Below are positions 17,842 to 25,851 of a stretch of 64,000 nucleotides of DNA, piece by piece (positions within the stretch are counted from its first letter, which is position 1; every line of letters begins with the position of its first letter). The position numbers and the translations under genes were made by a program. The DNA comes from Ectothiorhodospira mobilis (GTDB lineage: Bacteria; Pseudomonadota; Gammaproteobacteria; Ectothiorhodospirales; Ectothiorhodospiraceae): NCBI RefSeq assembly GCF_900114895.1, contig NZ_FOUO01000002.1, positions 1 through 64,000 of the forward strand. The letters are read 5' to 3'. The notes under the pieces are model-generated. The model was given only the letters and a program-made list of their open reading frames with translations. It made no database searches and was not told the origin of the DNA.

Positions 17842-17855
17842 TTGATATATATCAA
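17842..17855. promoter_or_regulatory. Perfect FNR/CRP-type palindrome
   Basis: TTGATATATATCAA is an exact match to TTGAT-N4-ATCAA, the FNR consensus. It sits between the peroxiredoxin (leftward) and tRNA-Arg (rightward), immediately beyond the OxyR-like site. Distance to the peroxiredoxin ATG is about 122 bases. Confidence 0.6.
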
Positions 17856-17948
17856 TAGCGCGTATCCGGGATGCGCCATGCTGCGATGCGGCGGCTCAGG
17901 GGGTTGACGCCGGGGGCGTGGATCAAGATAATACGCGCTTCCAATGCA

Positions 17949-18025
17949 GCGCCCGTAGCTCAGCTGGATAGAGCATTCGGCTACGAACCGAAAGGTCGGA
18001 GGTTCGAATCCTTCCGGGCGCGCCA
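17949..18025 (+). tRNA. tRNA-Arg (anticodon ACG)
   Basis: 77 nt with a complete cloverleaf: acceptor GCGCCCG/CGGGCGC, D-arm TAGCTCAGCTGG, anticodon stem TTCGG/CCGAA around loop CTACGAA giving anticodon ACG, T-arm GGTTCGAATCC and an encoded CCA. The A34 would be edited to inosine by TadA. Confidence 0.97.
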
Positions 18026-18036
18026 TATTCATCGAG

Positions 18037-18072
18037 AGGCCCGCATCTTCCTGAGAAGGTGCGGGCCTTTTG
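18037..18072 (+). terminator. Intrinsic terminator of tRNA-Arg
   Basis: A 14-bp stem with one G-T pair and loop CTGA, starting AGGCCCGC, is followed by TTTT. It lies 12 bases past the tRNA 3' end. Confidence 0.85.
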
Positions 18073-18092
18073 CGTTGGGGGGGTGCGCGGCC

Positions 18093-18941
18093 TCAGTCCC
18101 CGGGGGTGAGGCGTACGCTGACATCCCGGGGCGGCGCGGTGTAGGGGGCCGAGGTGACCAGGATCCGCGCCCCGGCGTGGACGTGATCGGCGGCATTGTC
18201 GGCATGGATGCCCCCGGCGGCGGCCAGGCGAACCCCGGGAAAATCCCGCAGGGCATGGGCCAGTCGGGCCAGGGCCTCCAGGGGAAACTTCTCTGCCTGG
18301 ATCACATCGGCCCCGCCCCGGGCCGCCTCCAGGGCCTCTTCATGGGAATCCACTTCCACCACCACGCGGCGCTCGGGGCAGCGGGTGCTGAGCCTGCGGA
18401 TCTGCACCGTCAGCCCTTCCTGCGGGTCGGCCAGGTGTCGGTGCTCGGGGAACAGGAGCAGCGTGTCCGAGAGCCCGGTGCGGTGGATCTCGGCGCCACC
18501 GGCGGTGATGGCCTTCAGGGACAGGGCGCGGGTTCCGGGTACGGTCTTGCGGGTGCATGCCACCATGGCCTCGGGGTCGGCCATCCGGGCGGCCCGGGTG
18601 ATCCGTGCGGCGGCGGTGCTGATGCCCGAGGCCCACTCCACCAGGGTTTGAGTGACCTTCCAGCCCAGCAGCAGGGCCTCAGCGGGGCCGCGGGCCTCCA
18701 GGAGGCGGGCGTCCGCCGGCACTGCGTCACCGGAGCGGGCCCGGAGCGTGACACTGCACCCCAGGAGTTCCAGCAGGCGGGCGGCCTCCTCCAAGCCACA
18801 GGCCGTCATGGCGTACCGGGCCGTGAAATGCATCCACGCACTTCCATGGGGGATCTCCAGGGCCCGTGTGGTGAGGTCACCGTAGGGGGCATCTTCTCGC
18901 AGCAGGTCATGGAGGTCGTCGTCGCTCTGTACTCGCATCAT
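18093..18941 (-). CDS. modD: ModD, NadC-like phosphoribosyltransferase of molybdenum loci
   Basis: 282 residues. The fold is that of quinolinate phosphoribosyltransferase (NadC): EDAPYGDLTTRAL near the N-terminus, VACTRKTVPGTRALSLKAITAGGAEIHRTGLSD in the middle, VEVDSHEEALEA, DVIQAEKF and AAAGGIHADNAADH at the end. The ModD subfamily is found in molybdate-transport operons, and its substrate is not known to me. modA is divergent just upstream, which supports ModD over NadC. The start MMRVQ has two adjacent ATGs with an AGGA site; either may be used. Confidence 0.88.
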   Translation of the reverse strand: MMRVQSDDDLHDLLREDAPYGDLTTRALEIPHGSAWMHFTARYAMTACGLEEAARLLELLGCSVTLRARSGDAVPADARLLEARGPAEALLLGWKVTQTLVEWASGISTAAARITRAARMADPEAMVACTRKTVPGTRALSLKAITAGGAEIHRTGLSDTLLLFPEHRHLADPQEGLTVQIRRLSTRCPERRVVVEVDSHEEALEAARGGADVIQAEKFPLEALARLAHALRDFPGVRLAAAGGIHADNAADHVHAGARILVTSAPYTAPPRDVSVRLTPGD

Positions 18942-19218
18942 GGAGGTTTCCTGGTTTGGGTTTGAGGTCCCCGAAAGGGGGGGATGGATTCACGCAAGAT
19001 GGGGGCCCTTCACAGAAGCGCCCAGCGGAGGGGATGGCCCAGGATCCCATGGCGTTTTCTGTACACGGGGTATGGGTAATGTGGCCTTTTGGACATCCCT
19101 TTTATACGATCGGACGGGCATGCAACACAGGCATGGAATGTGCAATGAGCCTGGGGACGCCGGAGCGGAACGGTCTGCGCTGGCGGTCTCTCACGCAAAA
19201 CCTCAAAAGGAGATCGGG
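18942..19218. promoter_or_regulatory. Divergent modD/modA intergenic region
   Basis: 277 bases between divergent molybdenum genes, so it must hold both promoters. I searched for a ModE-type box and for a molybdenum-cofactor riboswitch and recognise neither with confidence. Confidence 0.4.
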
Positions 19219-19995
19219 ATGAAACGCATGTTCATGGGCTTGTTTATGTGTACAGGGGTCCTGCTGGCCCCGGCGGTCTCGGCGGAGGAGATCCGTGTGG
19301 CGGTGGCCGCCAATTTCCTGGGCACCCTGGAGCGCCTGGTACCGCTTTTTGAGGAGGAAAGCGGCCATGATCTGTTGCTGAGCGCCGGATCCTCCGGGGC
19401 CCTCTATGCCCAGATCGTCAATGGCGCCCCGTTCCATGTCTTCTTCTCCGCCGATGACCGGCGTCCCAAGGCCCTGGTGGACGAGGGGTTGGCGGTGCCC
19501 GATTCCCGACAAACCTACGCCATGGGGGTGCCGGTGCTCTGGTCCGCAGGGGAGATGGATATGGAAGACCCCCGGGCGCTGCTGACCGAGGGGGACTACC
19601 GCTTCCTGTCCGTAGCCGATCCGCGCAATGCCCCCTATGGTGAAGCGGCCCGGGAGATCCTGCAGTCCATGGGGATGTGGACGCGGCTGCAGGAGGAGGG
19701 GCGTCTGATCCGGGCCCGGTCCATCGGCCAGACCCACAGCCAGGTGGCCTCGGGCGCGGCGGAGCTGGGTTTCGTGGCCCTCTCCCAGGTGCGCCGGCCC
19801 GACGGTTCGGTGTCCGGCAGCCAATGGATCCCCCCGAAGGCGTTCTATGCCCCCATCGAGCAGCAGCGGGTGCTGCTGCAATCGGCGGCGGATTTTGCCC
19901 CGGCCCGGGGGTTTCTGGAGTGGATGACCTCGGACACCGCGCGGCGGGAGATCGAGGCGGCGGGCTACGCCATACCGGACACCGGCTCCCCCTGA
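19219..19995 (+). CDS. modA: Periplasmic molybdate-binding protein
   Basis: 258 residues. A signal peptide covers about residues 1-21 (MKRMFMGLFMCTGVLLAPAVSA, cleavage before EEIRVA). The mature protein shows IRVAVAANFLGTLERLVPLFEEESGHDLLLSAGSSGALYAQIVNGAPFHVFFSADDRRP, the ModA core. The Ser of AGSSG and the GQTHSQVASGAAELGFVALSQV segment contribute to oxyanion binding. It delivers molybdate (or tungstate) to ModBC. The ATG is preceded by AAGGAGATCGGG. The gene runs rightward and converges on modC, while the permease and ATPase genes run leftward. Supply must therefore be co-regulated by two promoters. Confidence 0.93.
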   Translation: MKRMFMGLFMCTGVLLAPAVSAEEIRVAVAANFLGTLERLVPLFEEESGHDLLLSAGSSGALYAQIVNGAPFHVFFSADDRRPKALVDEGLAVPDSRQTYAMGVPVLWSAGEMDMEDPRALLTEGDYRFLSVADPRNAPYGEAAREILQSMGMWTRLQEEGRLIRARSIGQTHSQVASGAAELGFVALSQVRRPDGSVSGSQWIPPKAFYAPIEQQRVLLQSAADFAPARGFLEWMTSDTARREIEAAGYAIPDTGSP

Positions 19996-20086
19996 GGCGT
20001 CCATCCCCAGCGGCTGGCCCCAGGATCCTGCATGGCCGCCCTGCGGGCCAACGGGGAGGCGCGATGCCTCCCCTTCCTCGGCGCCT

Positions 20087-21154
20087 TCAATCCAAGGCCA
20101 CGCCCTTGATCAGGGCATGTACCGCCATGCCGGGGGCCAGCCCCAGTTGCTCCCGTGAGCGGCGGGTGATGCGTGCCAGCAGGGGTTGGCCGCCGGTATC
20201 CAGCCGCACCAGGACATGCCCCGGGTGGGGGTCATCCAGGATGGCCGCCACGGTGGCCGGAAGGTGGTTGAGGATGCTGGTGTCCCGGGGTGGGGTCAGG
20301 GCGAGGGCCACGTCCCGGGCCGGGATGCGCAGGCGCAGGGTGTCCGTGACGGGCGGCGCTGGCCGGGGCATGAGCAGTGTGCCACCGCCGCAGGCCAGTT
20401 GCGTGAGCTGGTGCGCCGGGTCGTGGCCGCGCACCGTGGCCCGCAGCACCGAGGCGGCCCCCTCGGATCGGCCAAAGGGCAGGTCGGATCGGGCCAGGAG
20501 CTCCGGCAGCGGGCCCCGGGCGCGGATGCGGCCGTCCTCCAGCAGCACCAGGTGGTCCGCCAGGCGTGTCACCTCGCCCACGGCATGGCTGACGTAGATC
20601 ACGGGGATGGAGAGTTCATCCCGCAGGCGCTCCAGGTAGGGCAGGATCTCCTGTTTGCTGGTGTCGTCCAGGGAGGCCATGGGCTCGTCCATGAGCAACA
20701 GGCGGGGGCTGGTGAGCAGGGCCCGGGCGATGGAGACCCGCTGGCGCTGCCCGCCGGAGAGGGCATCGGCGGGACGCCCCAGCAGGTTCTCCAGACCCAG
20801 CAGGCGCACCGTCTCCTCGAAGGCCACCCGCCGCTGGTCCCTTGGGATGCGTCTTTGCCCGTAGGTTAGGTTGCGGCGCACGTCCAGGTGCGGGAAGAGG
20901 CGGGCCTCCTGGAAGACGTAGCCCAGGGGGCGGCGGTGCACCGGGAGTTGCCAGTGGCCGTCCTGCCAGGTCTCGCCGCGGAAGGTCAGGTGGCCGCTGT
21001 GGGCCGCCTCCAGGCCCGCCAGGCAGCGCAGCAGGGTGGTCTTGCCGGAGCCGGAGCGGCCGAACAGGGCGGTGACCCCGGTGCCCGGGATCTCCAGGTC
21101 CACGTCCAGGACGAAGTCCCCCCGGTCCACATGAAAGGCGGCGCGGATGCTCAT
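20087..21154 (-). CDS. modC: Molybdate ABC transporter ATPase
   Basis: 355 residues, the usual ModC length. Walker A GRSGSGKTT (about 32-40), ABC signature LSGGQRQRVSIARAL, Walker B LLLMDEPMASLD and the H-loop VIYVSHAVGEVTRLAD are intact. The last 70 residues form the TOBE/Mop-like molybdate-sensing domain (VAAILDDPHPGHVLVRLDTGGQPLLARITRRS). The start overlaps the modB stop by 4 bases (ATGA). It ends about 90 bases from the convergent modA stop. Confidence 0.95.
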   Translation of the reverse strand: MSIRAAFHVDRGDFVLDVDLEIPGTGVTALFGRSGSGKTTLLRCLAGLEAAHSGHLTFRGETWQDGHWQLPVHRRPLGYVFQEARLFPHLDVRRNLTYGQRRIPRDQRRVAFEETVRLLGLENLLGRPADALSGGQRQRVSIARALLTSPRLLLMDEPMASLDDTSKQEILPYLERLRDELSIPVIYVSHAVGEVTRLADHLVLLEDGRIRARGPLPELLARSDLPFGRSEGAASVLRATVRGHDPAHQLTQLACGGGTLLMPRPAPPVTDTLRLRIPARDVALALTPPRDTSILNHLPATVAAILDDPHPGHVLVRLDTGGQPLLARITRRSREQLGLAPGMAVHALIKGVALD

Positions 21155-21837
21155 GCCGCCGCCCCCACCACCTTGAAGCGCCGGTTCAGGGCGTACACCG
21201 CCAGCAGCAGGGTGAAGGAGAGGACCAGCAGCACCAGGGACAGGCGATGGGCCGCGGCGTAGTCCATCGCCTCCACGTGATCGTAGATGGCGATGGAGGC
21301 CACCTGGGTCTGCCCGGGGATGTTGCCGCCGATCATGATGATGACCCCGAATTCCCCCAGGGTGTGGGCGAAGGAGAGTACCGCGGCGGTGAGAAACCCT
21401 CGCCGTGCCAGGGGCAGGACCACCGTGAGGAAACGGTCCAGGGGCGAGGCCCGCAGGGTGGCCGCCGCCTCCAGCAGGCCGCGGCCCGTGGCCTGGAAGG
21501 CGTTGGTCAGGGGCTGCATGACAAAGGGCAGGGAGTAGATCATGGAGCCGATCACCAGCCCGGTGAAGGTGAAGGCCAGATGGTTCAGCCCCATGGACTC
21601 CAGGCTACCGCCCACCCAGCCCCTGGGGCCCAGCAGGATCAGCAGGTAAAAGCCCAGCACCGTGGGGGGCAGCACCAGGGGCAGGGCCACCAGGGCCTCC
21701 ACCAACACCTTGCCGCGCCAGCGGCTGTGGGCCAGCCACCAGGCAGCGGGGGCGCAGACCACCAGCAGGATGGCCGTGGTGATCAGGGCCAGTTTCACGG
21801 TGAGCCAGAGGGCGGTGGCGTCCTGGGGCGTGAGCAT
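21151..21837 (-). CDS. modB: Molybdate ABC transporter permease
   Basis: 228 residues with five to six membrane helices. The EAA-loop for ATPase contact is seen in LLEAAATLRASPLDRFLTVVLPLARRGF. The first cytoplasmic-side segment LTVKLALITTAILLVVCAPAAWWLAHSRW and the last helices LVLLVLSFTLLLAVYAL are clear. I took the ATG at 21837, which has an AGGAGA site; a longer frame begins upstream but has no ribosome site. A 9-bp hairpin in the leader sits about 18 bases before the start. Confidence 0.93.
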   Translation of the reverse strand: MLTPQDATALWLTVKLALITTAILLVVCAPAAWWLAHSRWRGKVLVEALVALPLVLPPTVLGFYLLILLGPRGWVGGSLESMGLNHLAFTFTGLVIGSMIYSLPFVMQPLTNAFQATGRGLLEAAATLRASPLDRFLTVVLPLARRGFLTAAVLSFAHTLGEFGVIIMIGGNIPGQTQVASIAIYDHVEAMDYAAAHRLSLVLLVLSFTLLLAVYALNRRFKVVGAAA

Positions 21838-21854
21838 GGTTTCTCCTTTTCCTG

Positions 21855-21880
21855 GGATCGGCCAGGGACCGGGCCGATCC
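21855..21880 (-). promoter_or_regulatory. Hairpin in the modB leader
   Basis: GGATCGGCC and GGCCGATCC form a 9-bp stem around an 8-base loop, directly ahead of the modB ribosome site (AGGAGA at about 21843-21848). It could modulate translation; no known riboswitch is recognised. Confidence 0.4.
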
Positions 21881-22020
21881 ATCTTTTCCATGAAATGCAA
21901 ATTTAATGCCGTATCCCTGGAGGGCCGTGCACAGGCCCTCTTGGGACCCGGATCGGGTCCCATCGGGTGGGATTGGCCCCATTTTGGTGCGGTAATGTCC
22001 GTTTCCCAACAGGGAAGGGA

Positions 22021-23289
22021 TCAGGGTCGGGCGCCGTCCCAGGCCCCCTCCCCACGGCGTTCGGGCCGGGCCCGGGCGGCGGGGCGAAGATCCAGGGCCC
22101 CGGCGTAGAGGGCCAGCAGCCGCTCCAGGGTCTGATCCCAGGCGTAGCCGGCCTCCAGGACATAGCGCCGCGCCGCGGCCCCCAGTTCCCGGTGCTGGCC
22201 GGCCACCTCCAGGATCTGTCCGGCCAGGGCAGCGGCGTCCCCCACGGGGGCAAGGCGACCCCGGTCGGGGCGCACGTGCTCCCGCAGGGCGCCGGCATCC
22301 ACCCCCACCACCGGCAGGCCGCTGGCCTGGGCCTCCACCACCGACAGGCCGAAGGTCTCGTGGGGGCCGGCGGTGACGTAGATGTCGGCGCTGGCCAGGG
22401 CGCGGGCATAGGCGCTGCGGTCCGTCTCGTAGTCCAGCAGCAGCAGCCCCGGCAGCTCCCGGGCCCGGGCCTCCAGGGCCGGGCGGTGCGGTCCCGCGCC
22501 CATGAGGGCCAGGACGAAATGTGGCGCGTCGGCGGGGAGGCGTTGCTGCAGGAGGGCGAAGGCCAGGGCCAGGGTGAGCACGTCCTTCTCCCCGTCCAGA
22601 CGGCCGCAGTAGAGTAGCAGCAGGTCCTCCGCTGCCACCCCCAGCTCCGCGCGCCAGTCCGGGTCCCGGCGCCCGGGATGGAACCGTGCGGTGTCCACCC
22701 CCAGGGGAAGGATATGGGTGCCCGTGATGCCGTATTGCCGCAGCCGGTCGGCCTGCTGCGCCGTGGCCGCCAGGGTGAGGTCACAGCGGCGGAAGACCCC
22801 ACCGAAGAGCCGCCGGGCCGCGGCCTCCGCCAGGCGTCCCATGCGCCCCCCCCATTCCCCCGGCAGCCCGGTCAGGGCCTGGGCCACCGGTGCGCCGGCG
22901 TAGGCGTTGGCGATGTCCGTGTGGAAGTAGGCCGATACCACCACGGGCCGCCCTGCGCGCCGCTGGGCGGCGCGGTAGCGGAAGGCGGCCCAGGGACAGG
23001 TGAAGAAACTCCCCAGTTCCACCGTGTCCGGGGCGGTCTGGCGTAGCGCCTGCAGTACCCGGTGGGGGCGGGTGAAGAAACGGTAGGGATGGCAGCCGGG
23101 GATGAGGGGGGAGCGGATCTCGATGCGGGTGAGTCTTCCCTCCCGCTGGATGCGGTCCTGGGGGCCCGGCACGATGAGCACATGCTCGTCCTCGGTGTGC
23201 TGCTGGATGTGCCTCCGCTTGGCGTCGATGTAGGTGCGGATGCCGCCGCTGGTCTCGGTGTAGGCCAGGGTCAGGTCGCAATGGCGCAT
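22021..23289 (-). CDS. Family 4 glycosyltransferase
   Basis: 422 residues. GT-B fold features: N-terminal TETSGGIRTYIDAKRR (the glycine-rich acceptor-side loop), a central ILPLGVDTARFHPG, and LLLYCGRLDGEKDVLTLALAF. The C-terminal donor motif is E-x7-E-like in PHETFGLSVVEAQASGLPVVG. This resembles GDP-mannose-dependent enzymes such as those that attach mannose to phosphatidylinositol or diacylglycerol, but the substrate is not determined. The gene stands alone, leftward. The region between it and modB contains two GC hairpins without T-runs. Confidence 0.85.
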   Translation of the reverse strand: MRHCDLTLAYTETSGGIRTYIDAKRRHIQQHTEDEHVLIVPGPQDRIQREGRLTRIEIRSPLIPGCHPYRFFTRPHRVLQALRQTAPDTVELGSFFTCPWAAFRYRAAQRRAGRPVVVSAYFHTDIANAYAGAPVAQALTGLPGEWGGRMGRLAEAAARRLFGGVFRRCDLTLAATAQQADRLRQYGITGTHILPLGVDTARFHPGRRDPDWRAELGVAAEDLLLLYCGRLDGEKDVLTLALAFALLQQRLPADAPHFVLALMGAGPHRPALEARARELPGLLLLDYETDRSAYARALASADIYVTAGPHETFGLSVVEAQASGLPVVGVDAGALREHVRPDRGRLAPVGDAAALAGQILEVAGQHRELGAAARRYVLEAGYAWDQTLERLLALYAGALDLRPAARARPERRGEGAWDGARP

Positions 23290-23394
23290 GGGGCGTTCCG
23301 TGGCTGGGTTGGATGGAGCGGCCGGTGGCCGGACCCGGTGATCCTAGCGGAACCGGGCCCGCCGTCCCATAGCCGCCGGGGTGTTTCCCGCTGT

Positions 23395-23411
23395 TTTCAG
23401 CTTCGTTTCAG
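23395..23411 (+). promoter_or_regulatory. TTTCAG direct repeat, probable response-regulator site
   Basis: TTTCAG at 23395-23400 and again at 23406-23411, an exact 11-base period, with TTTCAC following at 23412. OmpR/PhoB-type regulators bind two such half-sites one helical turn apart. The site is 60-80 bases before the cytochrome b561 gene, whose operon encodes a regulator of that family. Confidence 0.5.
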
Positions 23412-23472
23412 TTTCACCCCGCACAATGATCCGCGTATGACAAACCCACAAGCAAGAGAGGGAGTACGGGAG

Positions 23473-24120
23473 ATGAATGCGACCACAGAGCAACGGGTCT
23501 GGGATCCGCTGGTGCGGGTGTTCCACTGGGGGCTGGCGGCGGCCTTCGCCGTGGCCTGGTTCACGGAACACCAGCCCCACGTATTGGCGGGCTATGCGGC
23601 CCTGACCCTGGTGGCGGTCCGTGTGGTATGGGGATTCATCGGCCCCCGACATGCCCGCTTCAGGGATTTCGTGCGTCCCCCGGGCGAGGTGATGGCCCAT
23701 GTCCGGGAGATGCTGCAGGGTCGGATGAAACGGGAGGCCGGCCATAACCCCCTGGCGGGATGGGTGTATGTATTCCTGTTCCTGAGCCTCATCGGATTGA
23801 CCGTCAGTGGCATGGCGACGCTGGCGGCCGAGGAGTCGGCCGGGCCTCTGGCTGGAATGGTGGCCGGCGAACAAGAGTCCACATCTCTATACGAAGACGA
23901 TGAATACGAAGAACATGAGGAAGAGGGCCACGCCGAGTCCGGTGGCCGGGATTGGGAAGAGATCCACGAATTCTTCGCTAACCTTACCCTGGCCCTGGTC
24001 CTGCTCCATCTGGCCGGCGTACTGCTGGGCAGCCTGATGCAGGGGCAGAACCTGGCGGCCGGGATGATCACCGGGCGCAAGCAGGTGGACAACGAGGATA
24101 CGCAGGAGGAACGGTCATGA
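23473..24120 (+). CDS. Cytochrome b561-type membrane protein
   Basis: 215 residues. The start VWDPLVRVFHWGLAAAFAVAWF is the first helix of the prokaryotic di-haem b561/Ni-Fe hydrogenase cytochrome b family, with a conserved His in the FHW motif. Four membrane segments are visible (about 15-35, 42-62, 95-120, 172-195). Further His residues in HEFFANLTLALVLLHLAGV are candidate haem ligands. An acidic, tyrosine/glutamate-rich loop (EDDEYEEHEEEGH, about residues 140-155) between helices 3 and 4 could bind metal. It is the first gene of an operon with PepSY, kinase and regulator genes. A ribosome site AGGGAG lies about 10 bases before the ATG at 23473. Confidence 0.85.
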   Translation: MNATTEQRVWDPLVRVFHWGLAAAFAVAWFTEHQPHVLAGYAALTLVAVRVVWGFIGPRHARFRDFVRPPGEVMAHVREMLQGRMKREAGHNPLAGWVYVFLFLSLIGLTVSGMATLAAEESAGPLAGMVAGEQESTSLYEDDEYEEHEEEGHAESGGRDWEEIHEFFANLTLALVLLHLAGVLLGSLMQGQNLAAGMITGRKQVDNEDTQEERS

Positions 24121-24152
24121 ATCGGTTTCAGGGATCCGCTGGAGGAAACGCC

Positions 24153-24482
24153 ATGCATACCCCGTGGATTGCGGGGATCCTGCCCCTGCTGCTGATCACG
24201 GCCCTGGTCTTTCCTGCTGTGTCCCACGGGGATGACCGCAGGGAGCACGACCGCATCCTGGAGCTGCGTGCCAGCGGGGAGATCCTGCCCATGGCCGAGA
24301 TGTTGGAACGGGCGGGGCAGGTGGTCCGGGGCGAGTTCATCGAGGCGGAACTGGAACGGGAAGGGGGCCGCCACGTCTATGAACTCAAGATCCTGGACGC
24401 GGACGGGGTCCTGCACAAGCTCTACATGGACGCTGGCACCGGCGAGCTGCTGCAGCACCGGCGCCGCGGTCCTCGTGACTGA
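24153..24482 (+). CDS. Secreted PepSY-domain protein
   Basis: 109 residues from the ATG at 24153, which has a GGAGGAA site. The in-frame ATG at 24117, overlapping the b561 stop, would add 12 residues. Signal peptide about 1-28 (HTPWIAGILPLLLITALVFPAVSHG). The rest is a PepSY fold: ILELRASGEILPMAEMLERAGQVVRGEFIEAELEREGGRHVYELKILDADGVLHKLYMDAGTGELL. PepSY proteins inhibit or sense in the periplasm and often accompany two-component systems and cytochromes. It may be the sensory partner of the histidine kinase that follows. Confidence 0.88.
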   Translation: MHTPWIAGILPLLLITALVFPAVSHGDDRREHDRILELRASGEILPMAEMLERAGQVVRGEFIEAELEREGGRHVYELKILDADGVLHKLYMDAGTGELLQHRRRGPRD

Positions 24483-24487
24483 TCACG

Positions 24488-25831
24488 GTGCGCAGGCTCT
24501 CCCTACGGCTGAAGCTGACCCTGCTGGCCGCCGCCGGTCTGCTGGCCCTGGTGCTGGCCCAGGCGGCGGTCCTGCGGGTCACCCTGTCCACCCTGGTGCA
24601 GGGGCATGTGGTGGAGGGTCTGGAGCACGACCTGGATACCCTCTACGCACGGCTTCTGGAGAGCGAACGCCCCCCCGCCGAATTCGGGGCGGCCTTGGGG
24701 TTGGTCTATAGTGCCCCCCTGTCGGGGCACTACTTCCGCATCCAGGGCCCCGGCGGGGTGGTGCGCTCCCGTTCCCTCTGGGATGAGGATCTAAAGACGC
24801 CGGATGTGCCCGTGGGCCATCGGCGGATCACCCGCGCGCCGGGACCCCTGGACCAGCGCCTGGTGGTGCTCTCCCGGGGATACCGCATCGACGGGGATCG
24901 GGTAACCCTCTCCGTGGCCGAGGAGGTGGGGCCGCTGGCGGATGCCGTGGCCCGCTGGCAGGGCCGCTTCCTTTGGGCCACCCTGGTGGCGGTGGCCCTG
25001 GTCCTGGGGCTGCAGCTTTGGGTGATCCGCCGCTCGCTGCGTCCGCTGGACGCGGCGGTGGCTGCCTGCCGCCGCCTGGAGACGGGGGAGGCCCGTCCGG
25101 TGGATGATCGCGGCCCCCGGGAAATCGCCCCGGTGCTGCAGGCGGTGAACCGCCTGGTGCGCCATCACGGCCTGCGCCTGAACCGCAGCCGCCGCGCCCT
25201 GGGCAATGTGAGCCATGCCCTGAAGACCCCGCTGGCGGTCCTGGGGCAGCTGGCGGATGACCTGGATGCAGGGGGGGATTCGGCAACGGCCCGGGCCCTG
25301 CGCACCCAGGTGAGCGCCATGACGGGTACCGTGGAGCGGGAGATGCGCCGCGCCCGTCTGGCGGGCAAGGACCACCCCGGGGCCGGCTTTCAGGTGCGCG
25401 GGGAACTGCGGTCTCTGGCCGAGGTCCTGGAGCGGATCCATGGCGGTGGCGTGACCCTGGATCTGGAGGCCCCCGATGGGGTGTTGCCCCTGGATGGCGA
25501 GGACATGCTGGAGCTCTTCGGCAATCTCCTGGACAACGCCTGGCGCTGGGCCGCATCCCGGGTGCGGGTGCGGCTGTGGGTCTCGCCGCGGCACACCCTG
25601 GAGGGGATCATCGAGGACGACGGCCCCGGTCTGCCCGCCGAACGCCGCGCCCGACTCGGGCAGACCGGGGCGGTGCTGGACGAGGGGGGGGGTCATGGCC
25701 TGGGGCTGGGCATCGTGCAGGACATCGTCGATCAGTATCGCGGAGACATCCGCTACCACGGGTCCGTGGACCTGGGGGGGTTGCGGGTGGAGTTCACCCT
25801 GCCCCTGCCTGGATATGGCGAAGATCCCTGA
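24488..25831 (+). CDS. Sensor histidine kinase
   Basis: 447 residues, GTG start 6 bases after the PepSY gene. Two membrane segments (about 10-32 and 160-185) bracket a periplasmic sensor. Next come a HAMP-like segment and a dimerisation domain with LGNVSHALKTPLAVL, where His243 is the phosphorylated residue. The ATPase domain has an N-box (ELFGNLLDNAWRWA), a G1 box (IIEDDGPGLP) and a G2 box (GGHGLGLGIVQDIVD). This is the PhoQ/QseC-like kind. The kinase precedes its regulator, the reverse of the more common order. Confidence 0.92.
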   Translation: MRRLSLRLKLTLLAAAGLLALVLAQAAVLRVTLSTLVQGHVVEGLEHDLDTLYARLLESERPPAEFGAALGLVYSAPLSGHYFRIQGPGGVVRSRSLWDEDLKTPDVPVGHRRITRAPGPLDQRLVVLSRGYRIDGDRVTLSVAEEVGPLADAVARWQGRFLWATLVAVALVLGLQLWVIRRSLRPLDAAVAACRRLETGEARPVDDRGPREIAPVLQAVNRLVRHHGLRLNRSRRALGNVSHALKTPLAVLGQLADDLDAGGDSATARALRTQVSAMTGTVEREMRRARLAGKDHPGAGFQVRGELRSLAEVLERIHGGGVTLDLEAPDGVLPLDGEDMLELFGNLLDNAWRWAASRVRVRLWVSPRHTLEGIIEDDGPGLPAERRARLGQTGAVLDEGGGHGLGLGIVQDIVDQYRGDIRYHGSVDLGGLRVEFTLPLPGYGEDP

Positions 25832-25851
25832 CGTGTTGGAGGAGGACCTGG

